IMG/VR virus record: IMGVR_UViG_3300013132_002041
Coordinates: 1-29,970 of that record
Length of the DNA stretch: 29,970 bases
Reading direction: 5' to 3' (one strand)
Source: a virus
The notes under the pieces were generated by a model. That model was given only the letters and a program-made list of their open reading frames with translations. It did no database searches and was not told the origin of the DNA. Made by a program: the position numbers and the translations under genes. Of the stretch, positions 23,586 to 29,728 are shown in pieces. Each line of letters opens with the position of its first letter. Position 1 is the first letter of the stretch.

Positions 23586-24631
23586 TATGCAACAGACCAA
23601 AGACCTTCGGTAGCAATTTTCATCATATTCATACGTTCACGGCGTTGTATATTGTACTCTTCTTGATAGAATGGAACATATTCGTCGGCAATATCGTAGT
23701 CAAACTGGATACGAAGACCCACGCGGTTAGGACTAATACCATTGTTTTCAATTTTACGATTGTGTACAGTAATGCTGTTATCAAAGATTAAGATATCTTT
23801 ATCGCTTTGGTACCAGTGTTCGTACATGTATTCTGGTTGTATAACACCTTCCCAGATACGGTTGTATAACTTAGTTGATTCTTCCTTGCTCATACCTTTA
23901 AAGTAATCAAATGTAGTAGCAGGTAAGTGTAGTCCTTTAATACCACCCGGGCTCTTGATAACCAATGGTACTTCACCGTTTGGAATAGGACATTGATTAT
24001 TATTGTAAAACTGTTCTTGTTCTTCTTTGAGCACAGGGTTTAACATCGCTGGGCGGTAGTTATTAACTGTGATAAGTTCATCTAGTTCACTACGGAAACT
24101 CTCTGATTGCTTTTCATACCAGTCAACAGTGGTGGCGAACCCTGTGCAGCTACCCTGCATACTTTCCCAGCCCATTAAGGCTACACCTGGGGTAAATGCA
24201 GGATCAGCACATTCGTTACTATGCCATTTTAGTTCGCCATTATCAAAAATACCTAAAGGTTCACCTTTAGAATTTAGTTTACCTGTAACACGGACCATTC
24301 CAGGACGACGTTTGTCAATTTGCCATAGGCGACCTAGACGTAGTTCATTCTTATCGCCTTCGTCAAGCAGGTTATTCAGAACAAGCTCTTTAACTGGCTT
24401 ACCGTACTTTAGATAAAAGTTCAATGGGCGACTGTAACGTGCTGTGCCCCATTGTTTAAATAAGTCATAGTACGTGTCGTAGTTGATATCGTTACCGCGA
24501 ATAATAGTAACTAGTGATTCTAAATGGATTTTACCAATTTCCATCCATTCTTCGTGTGTGATGTTGTTAAGATCTACGTCATCAATAAACACACCAAAAC
24601 GACCTAGACCAGGGATCTTACTAACTTTCAT
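23585..24631 (-). CDS. TauD/TfdA-like Fe(II)/2-oxoglutarate dioxygenase
   Basis: 348 residues. TfdA-type signature: KWHSNECADPAF (~136-147) at the HxD position, a distal His in ILIFDNSITVHNRK, and a following RVGLRIQFDY that supplies the oxoglutarate-binding Arg. The strand LMGWESMQGSCTGFATTVDW fits the family. The usual metal-binding Asp is Asn here (HSN, with Glu next), so metal binding may be altered. The ribosome site is CGGAGA. First gene of the minus-strand operon, coupled to paralog A by TAATG. Substrate unknown. Fold confident, activity less so. Confidence 0.78.
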   Translation of the reverse strand: MKVSKIPGLGRFGVFIDDVDLNNITHEEWMEIGKIHLESLVTIIRGNDINYDTYYDLFKQWGTARYSRPLNFYLKYGKPVKELVLNNLLDEGDKNELRLGRLWQIDKRRPGMVRVTGKLNSKGEPLGIFDNGELKWHSNECADPAFTPGVALMGWESMQGSCTGFATTVDWYEKQSESFRSELDELITVNNYRPAMLNPVLKEEQEQFYNNNQCPIPNGEVPLVIKSPGGIKGLHLPATTFDYFKGMSKEESTKLYNRIWEGVIQPEYMYEHWYQSDKDILIFDNSITVHNRKIENNGISPNRVGLRIQFDYDIADEYVPFYQEEYNIQRRERMNMMKIATEGLWSVA

Positions 24632-24835
24632 AAAGTTCTCCGAGTAAAAATATATTATAAAATAACTAAAATATTAAAGCAAGAGCTAGTGAAGAACTTC
24701 ACATACGATATTACCGGGCCCACGCATTTAAGACATAGAGGTCGGGCAATTCGACGTCGATACTGAAGACCGGCGTTGCACAAGTATTTATGTAAAAAAT
24801 TTGACTAATGTTTTATTTCGCTATATAATAGTAAT
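24632..24835. promoter_or_regulatory. Divergent intergenic region with palindromes
   Basis: 204 bases between the minus-strand dioxygenase and plus-strand acyltransferase. It contains, on the minus strand, TATAAT (24659-24654) with a weak TTGCTT 17 bases upstream and a CATAAATA late-like motif (24792-24785). In between is a GC-rich island (24711-24780) with the perfect palindrome TCGACGTCGA (24751-24760), GGGCCC (24716-24721) and GTGAAG-AA-CTTCAC (24689-24702). No ORF or tRNA found. It could be an operator region or a structured 5' leader of the minus-strand operon. Confidence 0.5.
24801..24829 (+). promoter_or_regulatory. Near-consensus sigma70 promoter, leaderless start
   Basis: TTGACT (24801-24806), 17-bp spacer, perfect TATAAT (24824-24829). 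The ATG at 24836 begins seven bases after the -10 end, which is the expected +1, so the transcript is probably leaderless. Confidence 0.8.
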
Positions 24836-25510
24836 ATGACTAAACCTTTAATATTTTTAGGTACTTGTGCGAATATTATTCGATACAAAGATGCAGCAGA
24901 ACGCCAGGGCTATACGGTTGTTGGTGTACTTGACAGTGATTGGTACGGTAACAGGCCTGATTATTTGGGTATTCCGGTATTAGACACAGAACAAGCCATA
25001 GACAAATATAAAGATTCGCATGAGTTCTTCGTAGCTACCAACTGGACTATAGACCCAAACCACGTGCGTGATACTCAAAAACGTAAAATGTTGATTAACT
25101 TAGTGCGCGAGCATAATGTTAATTGCATTAACCTGATTGACCCTACTAGTTACATCGGTACAGGCACACAAATAGGGCAAGGCGTTTATATTGCCTACTG
25201 TGCTATGATTGAGCCAGGTACTATTATTAAAGATTTTGCACAAGTGCATGACTTTGTTGGCCTGGCACACGGAACAGTAGTAGGAGAAAATACTATTATT
25301 CAGCGTCAAGCAGGACTTCATGCAGACATTGGTGATGACGTTTATATAGGCATGTGGGCCAAAGCATACAAGCCGGGGTTATTAAAAATAGGCAATCGTG
25401 CAATAATTAATCCTAGCCTGTACGTTGCTCGTGACGTTGCAGAAGGTGAACAAGTGCGTTTGACCAAAGATAGTATTAAAATTTATCAACATGGAATTAA
25501 AATAGAATAG
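24836..25510 (+). CDS. NeuD/PglD-type sugar O-/N-acyltransferase
   Basis: 224 residues. N-terminal Rossmann-like half: PLIFLGTCANIIRYKDAAER, then GYTVVGVLDSDWYGNRPDYL and GIPVLD, as in the sugar-binding domain of NeuD/PglD. C-terminal left-handed beta-helix built of hexapeptide repeats: IGTGTQIGQGVYIAY, IEPGTIIKDFAQVHDFVGLA, VVGENTIIQ, IGDDVYIGM, IGNRAIINPS. The His in HDF or AHG is a candidate catalytic base. It transfers an acyl group, usually acetyl from CoA, to an amino or hydroxyl group of a sugar nucleotide. The ACP gene follows by two bases, so an ACP-bound donor is possible. A diverged copy of its last ~22 codons appears in the scar at 25762-25878. Confidence 0.82.
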   Translation: MTKPLIFLGTCANIIRYKDAAERQGYTVVGVLDSDWYGNRPDYLGIPVLDTEQAIDKYKDSHEFFVATNWTIDPNHVRDTQKRKMLINLVREHNVNCINLIDPTSYIGTGTQIGQGVYIAYCAMIEPGTIIKDFAQVHDFVGLAHGTVVGENTIIQRQAGLHADIGDDVYIGMWAKAYKPGLLKIGNRAIINPSLYVARDVAEGEQVRLTKDSIKIYQHGIKIE

Positions 25511-25512
25511 GA

Positions 25513-25758
25513 ATGGATATGGATAACATTGAAGAAGTTTTAAAACAAATTGTCGCTGACCAGTTGGGTCGTAACGTAGATGAGATAGATATTAGTCACG
25601 AACTAGTAAACGATCTTGGAGGAGACTCATTGGATGCTGTTGAGATTACAGTTTCTATTGAAGAAGAGTTTGGTATTAAGATTCTAGATTCTGAATATGT
25701 TGACATAAAATCACTAGAAGAGTACGCTGACTTAATTAAAGCAAAATTGGAAAAATAA
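25513..25758 (+). CDS. Acyl carrier protein
   Basis: 81 residues. The phosphopantetheine site GGDSLDAVEI is present with S39 as attachment residue; the flanking LVNDLGGDSLD and VSIEEEFGIKI are classical ACP text. Strongly acidic, four-helix size. Needs a host phosphopantetheinyl transferase for activation. The start may be the ATG at 25513 or 25519; TAGGAAT upstream suits the latter better. Placed two bases after the acyltransferase and before the pseudogene scar. It may feed an acyl group to that enzyme or tie into host lipid synthesis; the partner is inference. Confidence 0.93.
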   Translation: MDMDNIEEVLKQIVADQLGRNVDEIDISHELVNDLGGDSLDAVEITVSIEEEFGIKILDSEYVDIKSLEEYADLIKAKLEK

Positions 25759-25761
25759 AAT

Positions 25762-25878
25762 ATGGACTATAAAGTAAAAGACATTGGCCTAGCAGAATAG
25801 GGTCGTAAAGAAGGTGAACAAATTAGACTAACAAAAGAAAGCATCAAAGTATACCAGCACGGTATTAAAATAGAATGA
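25762..25878 (+). pseudogene. Chimeric gene scar: SAH-hydrolase 5' end fused to acyltransferase 3' end
   Basis: The first 17 codons read MDYKVKDIGLAE-stop-GRKE and line up codon for codon with the SAH hydrolase at 26696 ([17 protein letters not shown]), with TAG in place of the Trp codon. The same frame then continues GEQIRLTKESIKVYQHGIKI-E-stop, which lines up with the C-terminus of the acyltransferase at 24836-25510 (GEQVRLTKDSIKIYQHGIKI-E). The fusion lies around 25807-25815 at a shared AAAGAAGG-like stretch. Both parts differ from the intact genes at many third positions, so this is an old or foreign copy. Its TGA overlaps the next ATG as ATGA. Confidence 0.88.
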
Positions 25879-26657
25879 GAATAATCCCAATCAACAAATG
25901 CCCAAAGAATAATATAGGGTTTGGAACAGGCTACGGTGGTAATCATTTGAGATGGATGCTCTTATTATCAGATGAATATAACTTTAATTTTAAAGTACCT
26001 GAAGATGAGTACCTTCAGGTAAAGGGCGAAAGCTGGCCCAGATACGATGATTATATCTATAATAATTATAACGGCATAAGTGACAGTATCAGATACGAAA
26101 TGCAAGGTCGGTTATCCAATGACATTGAATTTGACAATATTAAAAACAAATTAAAGTTCATTGAAGAGAGTGTATATCCTATAACAAGGACCTGGCATAA
26201 CTGGATAGAAGTTGAATATAAGTATAGATTTGCATTTGATCAATTGATTGAAGCAAAACATACGCCACACATAGGTGGCACATTTGATAACCCTAACAAC
26301 AAAACACTATTGTTAGTGTTAGAACCAAAAACAGCATATAAAGCTATTGTAAAATATTCAATTTTTAAAACAACAAATAACTTCAATAAACCAAACGAAT
26401 TTATTCAGACATCGATAGAATATAATGAAGAATGTTTGCAATTAGCGAAATCAAACAGTCACATCAAAACCATGCCCTGCGATAGTTTATTCAGCAGTGA
26501 TATTCTGGATCGTACATGGTATGAGGAACTTGTAACTTATTTTGGATTAACCAATCGGTATGAAGATGCTAGTTATATACATAAAATTTGGTACAGCCTA
26601 ACTAAAAATGCAGAAAGAGAAATAGTCGAGTTCTTTAATGAATTGTATAAGCAGTAA
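25875..26657 (+). CDS. Unknown protein, possibly sulfotransferase-like
   Basis: 260 residues. N-terminal GFGTGYGGNHLRWMLLLS resembles in outline the phosphosulfate-binding loop of sulfotransferase-type P-loop proteins, and the end (TWYEELVTYFGLTNRYEDAS, then HKIWYSL) resembles the Tyr/Leu-Phe-Gly-Leu and His-x-x-Trp ending of that group. The middle is Tyr/Asn/Lys-rich and clearly more AT-rich than the neighbours, suggesting recent acquisition. It starts with an ATGA overlap on the pseudogene scar, as if it once was coupled to a full acyltransferase gene. Sulfotransferase is a guess; an unknown small-molecule transferase is equally possible. Confidence 0.5.
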   Translation: MRIIPINKCPKNNIGFGTGYGGNHLRWMLLLSDEYNFNFKVPEDEYLQVKGESWPRYDDYIYNNYNGISDSIRYEMQGRLSNDIEFDNIKNKLKFIEESVYPITRTWHNWIEVEYKYRFAFDQLIEAKHTPHIGGTFDNPNNKTLLLVLEPKTAYKAIVKYSIFKTTNNFNKPNEFIQTSIEYNEECLQLAKSNSHIKTMPCDSLFSSDILDRTWYEELVTYFGLTNRYEDASYIHKIWYSLTKNAEREIVEFFNELYKQ

Positions 26658-26695
26658 AATTAAGTAATAGTTTTAAAATATAATAGAGGATCAAT

Positions 26696-27982
26696 ATGGA
26701 TTACAAAGTCGCAGATATTAGCTTGGCCGCATGGGGCCATAAAGAAATAGCCATTGCAGAAACAGAAATGCCAGGATTAATGGCAGTCCTTGAGGAATAC
26801 AAAGATGAACAACCATTAGCTGGTGCTCGTATTGCAGGTAGTCTACATATGACTATTCAAACAGCAGTGTTGATTAAAACGTTAGTAGCGTTGGGCGCAA
26901 GTGTACGCTGGTCAAGCTGTAACATTTTCTCAACACAAGACCACGCTGCGGCCGCAATTGCCGATTTGGGTATTCCTGTGTTTGCTTGGAAAGGCGAAAC
27001 AGAAGATGAGTACTGGGGTTGCATTGAACGAACAGTAAGTGGCCCGGGCGACTGGAAACCTAATATGATCTTAGATGATGGACACGATCTTACATGGTAT
27101 ATCCATAAACATCATCCTGGGTTACTAGATGATATCCGCGGTGTAACGGAAGAAACTACAACAGGCATACACAAGATCAATGAAGCCATCGGCCGCGGCG
27201 AGTTTAAACTACGTGCTATTAACGTAAACGATAGTGTGACTAAAACTAAATTTGATAACTTATACGGATGCAGAGAAAGTCTAGTAGACGGTATCAAACG
27301 TGCAACAGACAGTATGATTGCAGGTAAAGTTGCTGTGGTAGCAGGCTATGGTGACGTAGGTAAAGGTAGTGCTGCTAGTCTTAAAGCATTAGGTGCACGT
27401 GTTTGGGTTACAGAAATTGACCCAATTTGTGCCTTGCAAGCCGCCATGGAAGGGTACTATGTAACTACTATGGACTTTGCCGCATCACACGCTAACATCT
27501 TTGTAACGGCGACTGGTAACATCAATGTTATCACACATGATCATATGGCTAAGATGAAACACAATAGTATTGTTTGTAACATTGGTCACTTTGACAGTGA
27601 GATTGATGTTGCTAGTCTTGCTAATTACGAGTGGGAAGAAATTAAACCTCAAGTCGATCATGTTATTTTTCCTGACGGTAAACGTATTATCCTGTTGGCT
27701 AAAGGACGACTAGTAAACTTAGGATGCGGCACGGGCCACCCAAGCTATGTTATGTCAAATAGCTTTACTAATCAGGTTCTAGCGCAAATTGAAATGTATA
27801 ATAATTGGGAAAACTACAACCCAGGGCATTTATATTTGTTACCTAAACATCTAGATGAGAAAGTTGCCAAACTACACCTGGCACAAATAGGTGCGCATTT
27901 AACAGAGTTAACAGAAGCACAAGCAGAGTATATTAGTGTGCCTATTAATGGTCCTTACAAATCGGATACATATCGATACTAA
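26696..27982 (+). CDS. ahcY: S-adenosylhomocysteinase
   Basis: Hydrolyses SAH to adenosine and homocysteine, relieving product inhibition of methyltransferases. 428 residues, full length. N-terminal part: [20 protein letters not shown] and [12 protein letters not shown]. Catalytic region: [11 protein letters not shown] (127-137), [11 protein letters not shown] (150-160) and [19 protein letters not shown] (179-197) with K183 and D187. NAD-binding [14 protein letters not shown] (217-230) and the acidic E240. The C-terminal [10 protein letters not shown] carries the conserved Lys/Tyr that reach the neighbouring subunit's NAD. The residue after DDG is His where bacterial enzymes usually have Gly. 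AGAGGA is the ribosome site, with TATAAT at 26679-26684. A terminator follows. It appears functional. Confidence 0.96.
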   Translation: MDYKVADISLAAWGHKEIAIAETEMPGLMAVLEEYKDEQPLAGARIAGSLHMTIQTAVLIKTLVALGASVRWSSCNIFSTQDHAAAAIADLGIPVFAWKGETEDEYWGCIERTVSGPGDWKPNMILDDGHDLTWYIHKHHPGLLDDIRGVTEETTTGIHKINEAIGRGEFKLRAINVNDSVTKTKFDNLYGCRESLVDGIKRATDSMIAGKVAVVAGYGDVGKGSAASLKALGARVWVTEIDPICALQAAMEGYYVTTMDFAASHANIFVTATGNINVITHDHMAKMKHNSIVCNIGHFDSEIDVASLANYEWEEIKPQVDHVIFPDGKRIILLAKGRLVNLGCGTGHPSYVMSNSFTNQVLAQIEMYNNWENYNPGHLYLLPKHLDEKVAKLHLAQIGAHLTELTEAQAEYISVPINGPYKSDTYRY

Positions 27983-27988
27983 AATAGA

Positions 27989-28013
27989 GTGTGGCGTAAT
28001 TGCCACACATTTT
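27989..28013 (+). terminator. Terminator after SAH hydrolase
   Basis: 7-bp stem GTGTGGC (27989-27995) / GCCACAC (28002-28008), loop GTAATT, followed by ATTTTA. Confidence 0.75.
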
Positions 28014-28053
28014 ACAAATTTTACCAAAAGTATGTCAAAAAGCCACAGATTTG

Positions 28054-28082
28054 TTGACACAGATCTATAAATAAATTACACT
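28054..28082 (+). promoter_or_regulatory. Dual promoter of the porin gene: sigma70-like plus phage late
   Basis: TTGACA (28054-28059), 17-bp spacer, TACACT (28077-28082; 4 of 6). Within the spacer lies a perfect T4-type late motif TATAAATA (28066-28073), +1 about 28079. The gene could be read early by host sigma70 polymerase and late by the phage-modified enzyme. Confidence 0.65.
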
Positions 28083-28133
28083 GAAATAGTATACACTATA
28101 TTAGTGTTATCCAAAATTAGGAGAACTAAAGTA

Positions 28134-29312
28134 ATGAAGAAAAGTTTATTAGCAACACTATTAGCTGGTTTGTTCGCAACATCAGCACAAGCTGGTATTG
28201 TAATTCCGGCAGGTGAATGGACATTGGACATTAACGGTAACGTTAATGCTTATGCTTCTATCAATAATGCTAAAGACAGCAACGTTATCGCTGGCGGTAT
28301 AGCAACTGTTAAAGACGCACGTGGTGAAAGCCACACGCAAGGCATCAACACTGGTTTGTTACCTGTGTCATTGGGCATCAGTGGTAAATCACGCCAAAAC
28401 GATCTAGATATTGGTTTTACTATCAGTATCCAACCAAACGTGTCTGATAATTCAGCAACAGGCGACACAGCAGCTCCATTGTTCCGTCAAGCATATTTGA
28501 CCGTTGGCGATGCTAGCTGGGGTACTGTTAAGCTAGGTAAAGACATTGGTGTTTTTGCTAGCGAGTCAATTCTTAACGATATGACATTGTTAGGTGTCGG
28601 TGGCTATTCAGCTGGTACAGCATTCCCAGGTAGTGGCGCAGCTACAACCTACGGTGGCATTGGTACTGGTTATATCTACCCAGCATGGAAAGCTCAAGTA
28701 GCTTATTCAACACCAAACTTCAATGGCCTACAAGCTACTGTAGCTATTACTAACCCTAACCAAACAAGCGGTAATGAATTATATCAAGACCGTTTTGGTT
28801 ATGAAGGTAAAGTTACATACGATTACCTAGCAGGTGACGTAAAAGGTCGTGTATGGTCAAGTGCTGCAAGTTATAAAGTTCAAACAGCTTCAGCTGGTGA
28901 ATACACAGCTTACGCTTGGGACTTGGGTGCTACTGCTAACTACGGCCCATTTGGTGTTGTTGGTACATACTACAATGGTAAAGGTGCTGGTACAACTACA
29001 TTTGGTTCAAACGGTGTAGATGCTAACGGTTCACGTCGTGACAGCGATGGTTACTATGTACAAGGTACATACGTAACGCCAATTAAAACTAAAGTTGGTG
29101 TTGCTTACGGTCGCAGCAACTTAGACAAAGCTAACGGTTCAGACCTAGCTAATCTAGTTGATTACAATGAGCGTATCACTGTTGGTGCTTACCACCCATT
29201 AACTAAGAGCTTAAACTTAGTTGCTGAATACAATCGTGTTACTTCTAAAGCGCACAACGGTTTAGAGAACGAAAGCGATACATACTCAGCAGGTGCTATC
29301 TTATTCTTCTAA
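28134..29312 (+). CDS. Outer-membrane porin (Gram-negative general porin family)
   Basis: 392 residues from the ATG at 28134, chosen for its AGGAGA site and because a signal peptide then starts correctly: MKKSLLATLLAGLFATSAQA, cleaved before GIVIPAGEW. The frame is open 30 bases further upstream. The mature part is a beta-barrel: alternating strands such as WTLDINGNVNAYASI, SLGISGKS, WGTVKLGKDIGVFASES (the usual L3-loop lead-in of trimeric porins), QVAYSTPNFNGLQATVAI, and a terminal YSAGAILFF ending in Phe, the outer-membrane assembly signal. Codon style is like the phage genes around it. The family suggests a betaproteobacterial source. In a phage it might change nutrient uptake or replace a surface receptor. 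Followed by a strong terminator. Confidence 0.9.
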   Translation: MKKSLLATLLAGLFATSAQAGIVIPAGEWTLDINGNVNAYASINNAKDSNVIAGGIATVKDARGESHTQGINTGLLPVSLGISGKSRQNDLDIGFTISIQPNVSDNSATGDTAAPLFRQAYLTVGDASWGTVKLGKDIGVFASESILNDMTLLGVGGYSAGTAFPGSGAATTYGGIGTGYIYPAWKAQVAYSTPNFNGLQATVAITNPNQTSGNELYQDRFGYEGKVTYDYLAGDVKGRVWSSAASYKVQTASAGEYTAYAWDLGATANYGPFGVVGTYYNGKGAGTTTFGSNGVDANGSRRDSDGYYVQGTYVTPIKTKVGVAYGRSNLDKANGSDLANLVDYNERITVGAYHPLTKSLNLVAEYNRVTSKAHNGLENESDTYSAGAILFF

Positions 29313-29338
29313 GAATACGTTAGTTATCCACAAAACAG

Positions 29339-29364
29339 AAAGCCCCGCAAGGGGCTTTTTCTTT
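29339..29364 (+). terminator. Rho-independent terminator after porin
   Basis: 8-bp stem AAAGCCCC (29339-29346) / GGGGCTTT (29351-29358), GCAA tetraloop, followed by TTCTTT. Confidence 0.93.
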
Positions 29365-29409
29365 AATGTAACTGTAATCTAAATTGTAATCTTAGATTTT
29401 AATAGATTT

Positions 29410-29417
29410 TATAAATA
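29410..29417 (+). promoter_or_regulatory. Perfect T4-type late promoter
   Basis: TATAAATA at 29410-29417; +1 near 29423, two bases before AAGGAGGT (29425-29432), the strongest ribosome site in the window. Three TGTAA units occur just upstream (29366-29391) but are not evenly phased. Confidence 0.75.
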
Positions 29418-29436
29418 TCTTACCAAGGAGGTAACC

Positions 29437-29598
29437 ATGATGAAACAAAGTAAATTAGTCGCTAAGTTGTATCGTGCTTGTCTCGACCACGATACAGAAA
29501 CAATCAATGCTCTACGTAAACTAGAGTTTAAAAAGATTGTGAAACACAAGGCCGAACACAAGCCTTTCAACACCAAGTGGTCAGTAGTTAAGATCTAA
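29437..29598 (+). CDS. 53-residue basic protein with its own promoter and terminator
   Basis: Translation MMKQSKLVAKLYRACLDHDT, then ETINALRKLEFKKIVKHKAE and HKPFNTKWSVVKI. Basic (many Lys/His), likely a small helical pair followed by a short strand. A near-perfect Shine-Dalgarno AAGGAGGT lies 4 bases before the ATG, a perfect late promoter precedes it and a terminator follows, so it is a stand-alone, strongly expressed late gene. No family recognised; a nucleic-acid-binding or host-takeover peptide is possible. Confidence 0.75.
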   Translation: MMKQSKLVAKLYRACLDHDTETINALRKLEFKKIVKHKAEHKPFNTKWSVVKI

Positions 29599-29614
29599 CT
29601 GCTTCAACTTAACG

Positions 29615-29640
29615 AACCCGCCTAGTGCGGGTTTTATTTT
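29615..29640 (+). terminator. Terminator after the 53-residue gene
   Basis: 7-bp stem AACCCGC (29615-29621) / GCGGGTT (29627-29633), loop CTAGT, followed by TTATTTT. Confidence 0.9.
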
Positions 29641-29646
29641 GGCTAA

Positions 29647-29690
29647 ATGTAATCATCTTTTTATCTTTTTGTAACACAACTGTAATCTTA
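29647..29690 (+). promoter_or_regulatory. Pho-box-like array upstream of pstS
   Basis: Four 7-bp units spaced exactly 11 bp apart: ATGTAAT (29647), TTTTTAT (29658, degenerate), TTGTAAC (29669) and CTGTAAT (29680), each followed by 4 bases. This is the geometry of PhoB binding sites (7-bp direct repeats, CTGTCAT-like, with 4-bp AT-rich spacers). A TAAATA -10-like element starts 11 bases after the last unit (29698). Confidence 0.72.
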
Positions 29691-29728
29691 GTATGCTTAA
29701 ATATTTAGAGTAACAAAGGAGATTATCA

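Noticed and set aside
24069-24416. Plus-strand open frame inside the dioxygenase gene
   Set aside because: Ser/Leu-rich shadow of a well-supported minus-strand gene.
24710-24785. tRNA gene in the GC-rich island
   Set aside because: No cloverleaf could be drawn: a TTCGA-like loop is present but no matching acceptor or anticodon stems.
28104-28133. Upstream ATG of the porin frame
   Set aside because: It would place ten basic residues before the signal peptide; the AGGAGA site fits the ATG at 28134.
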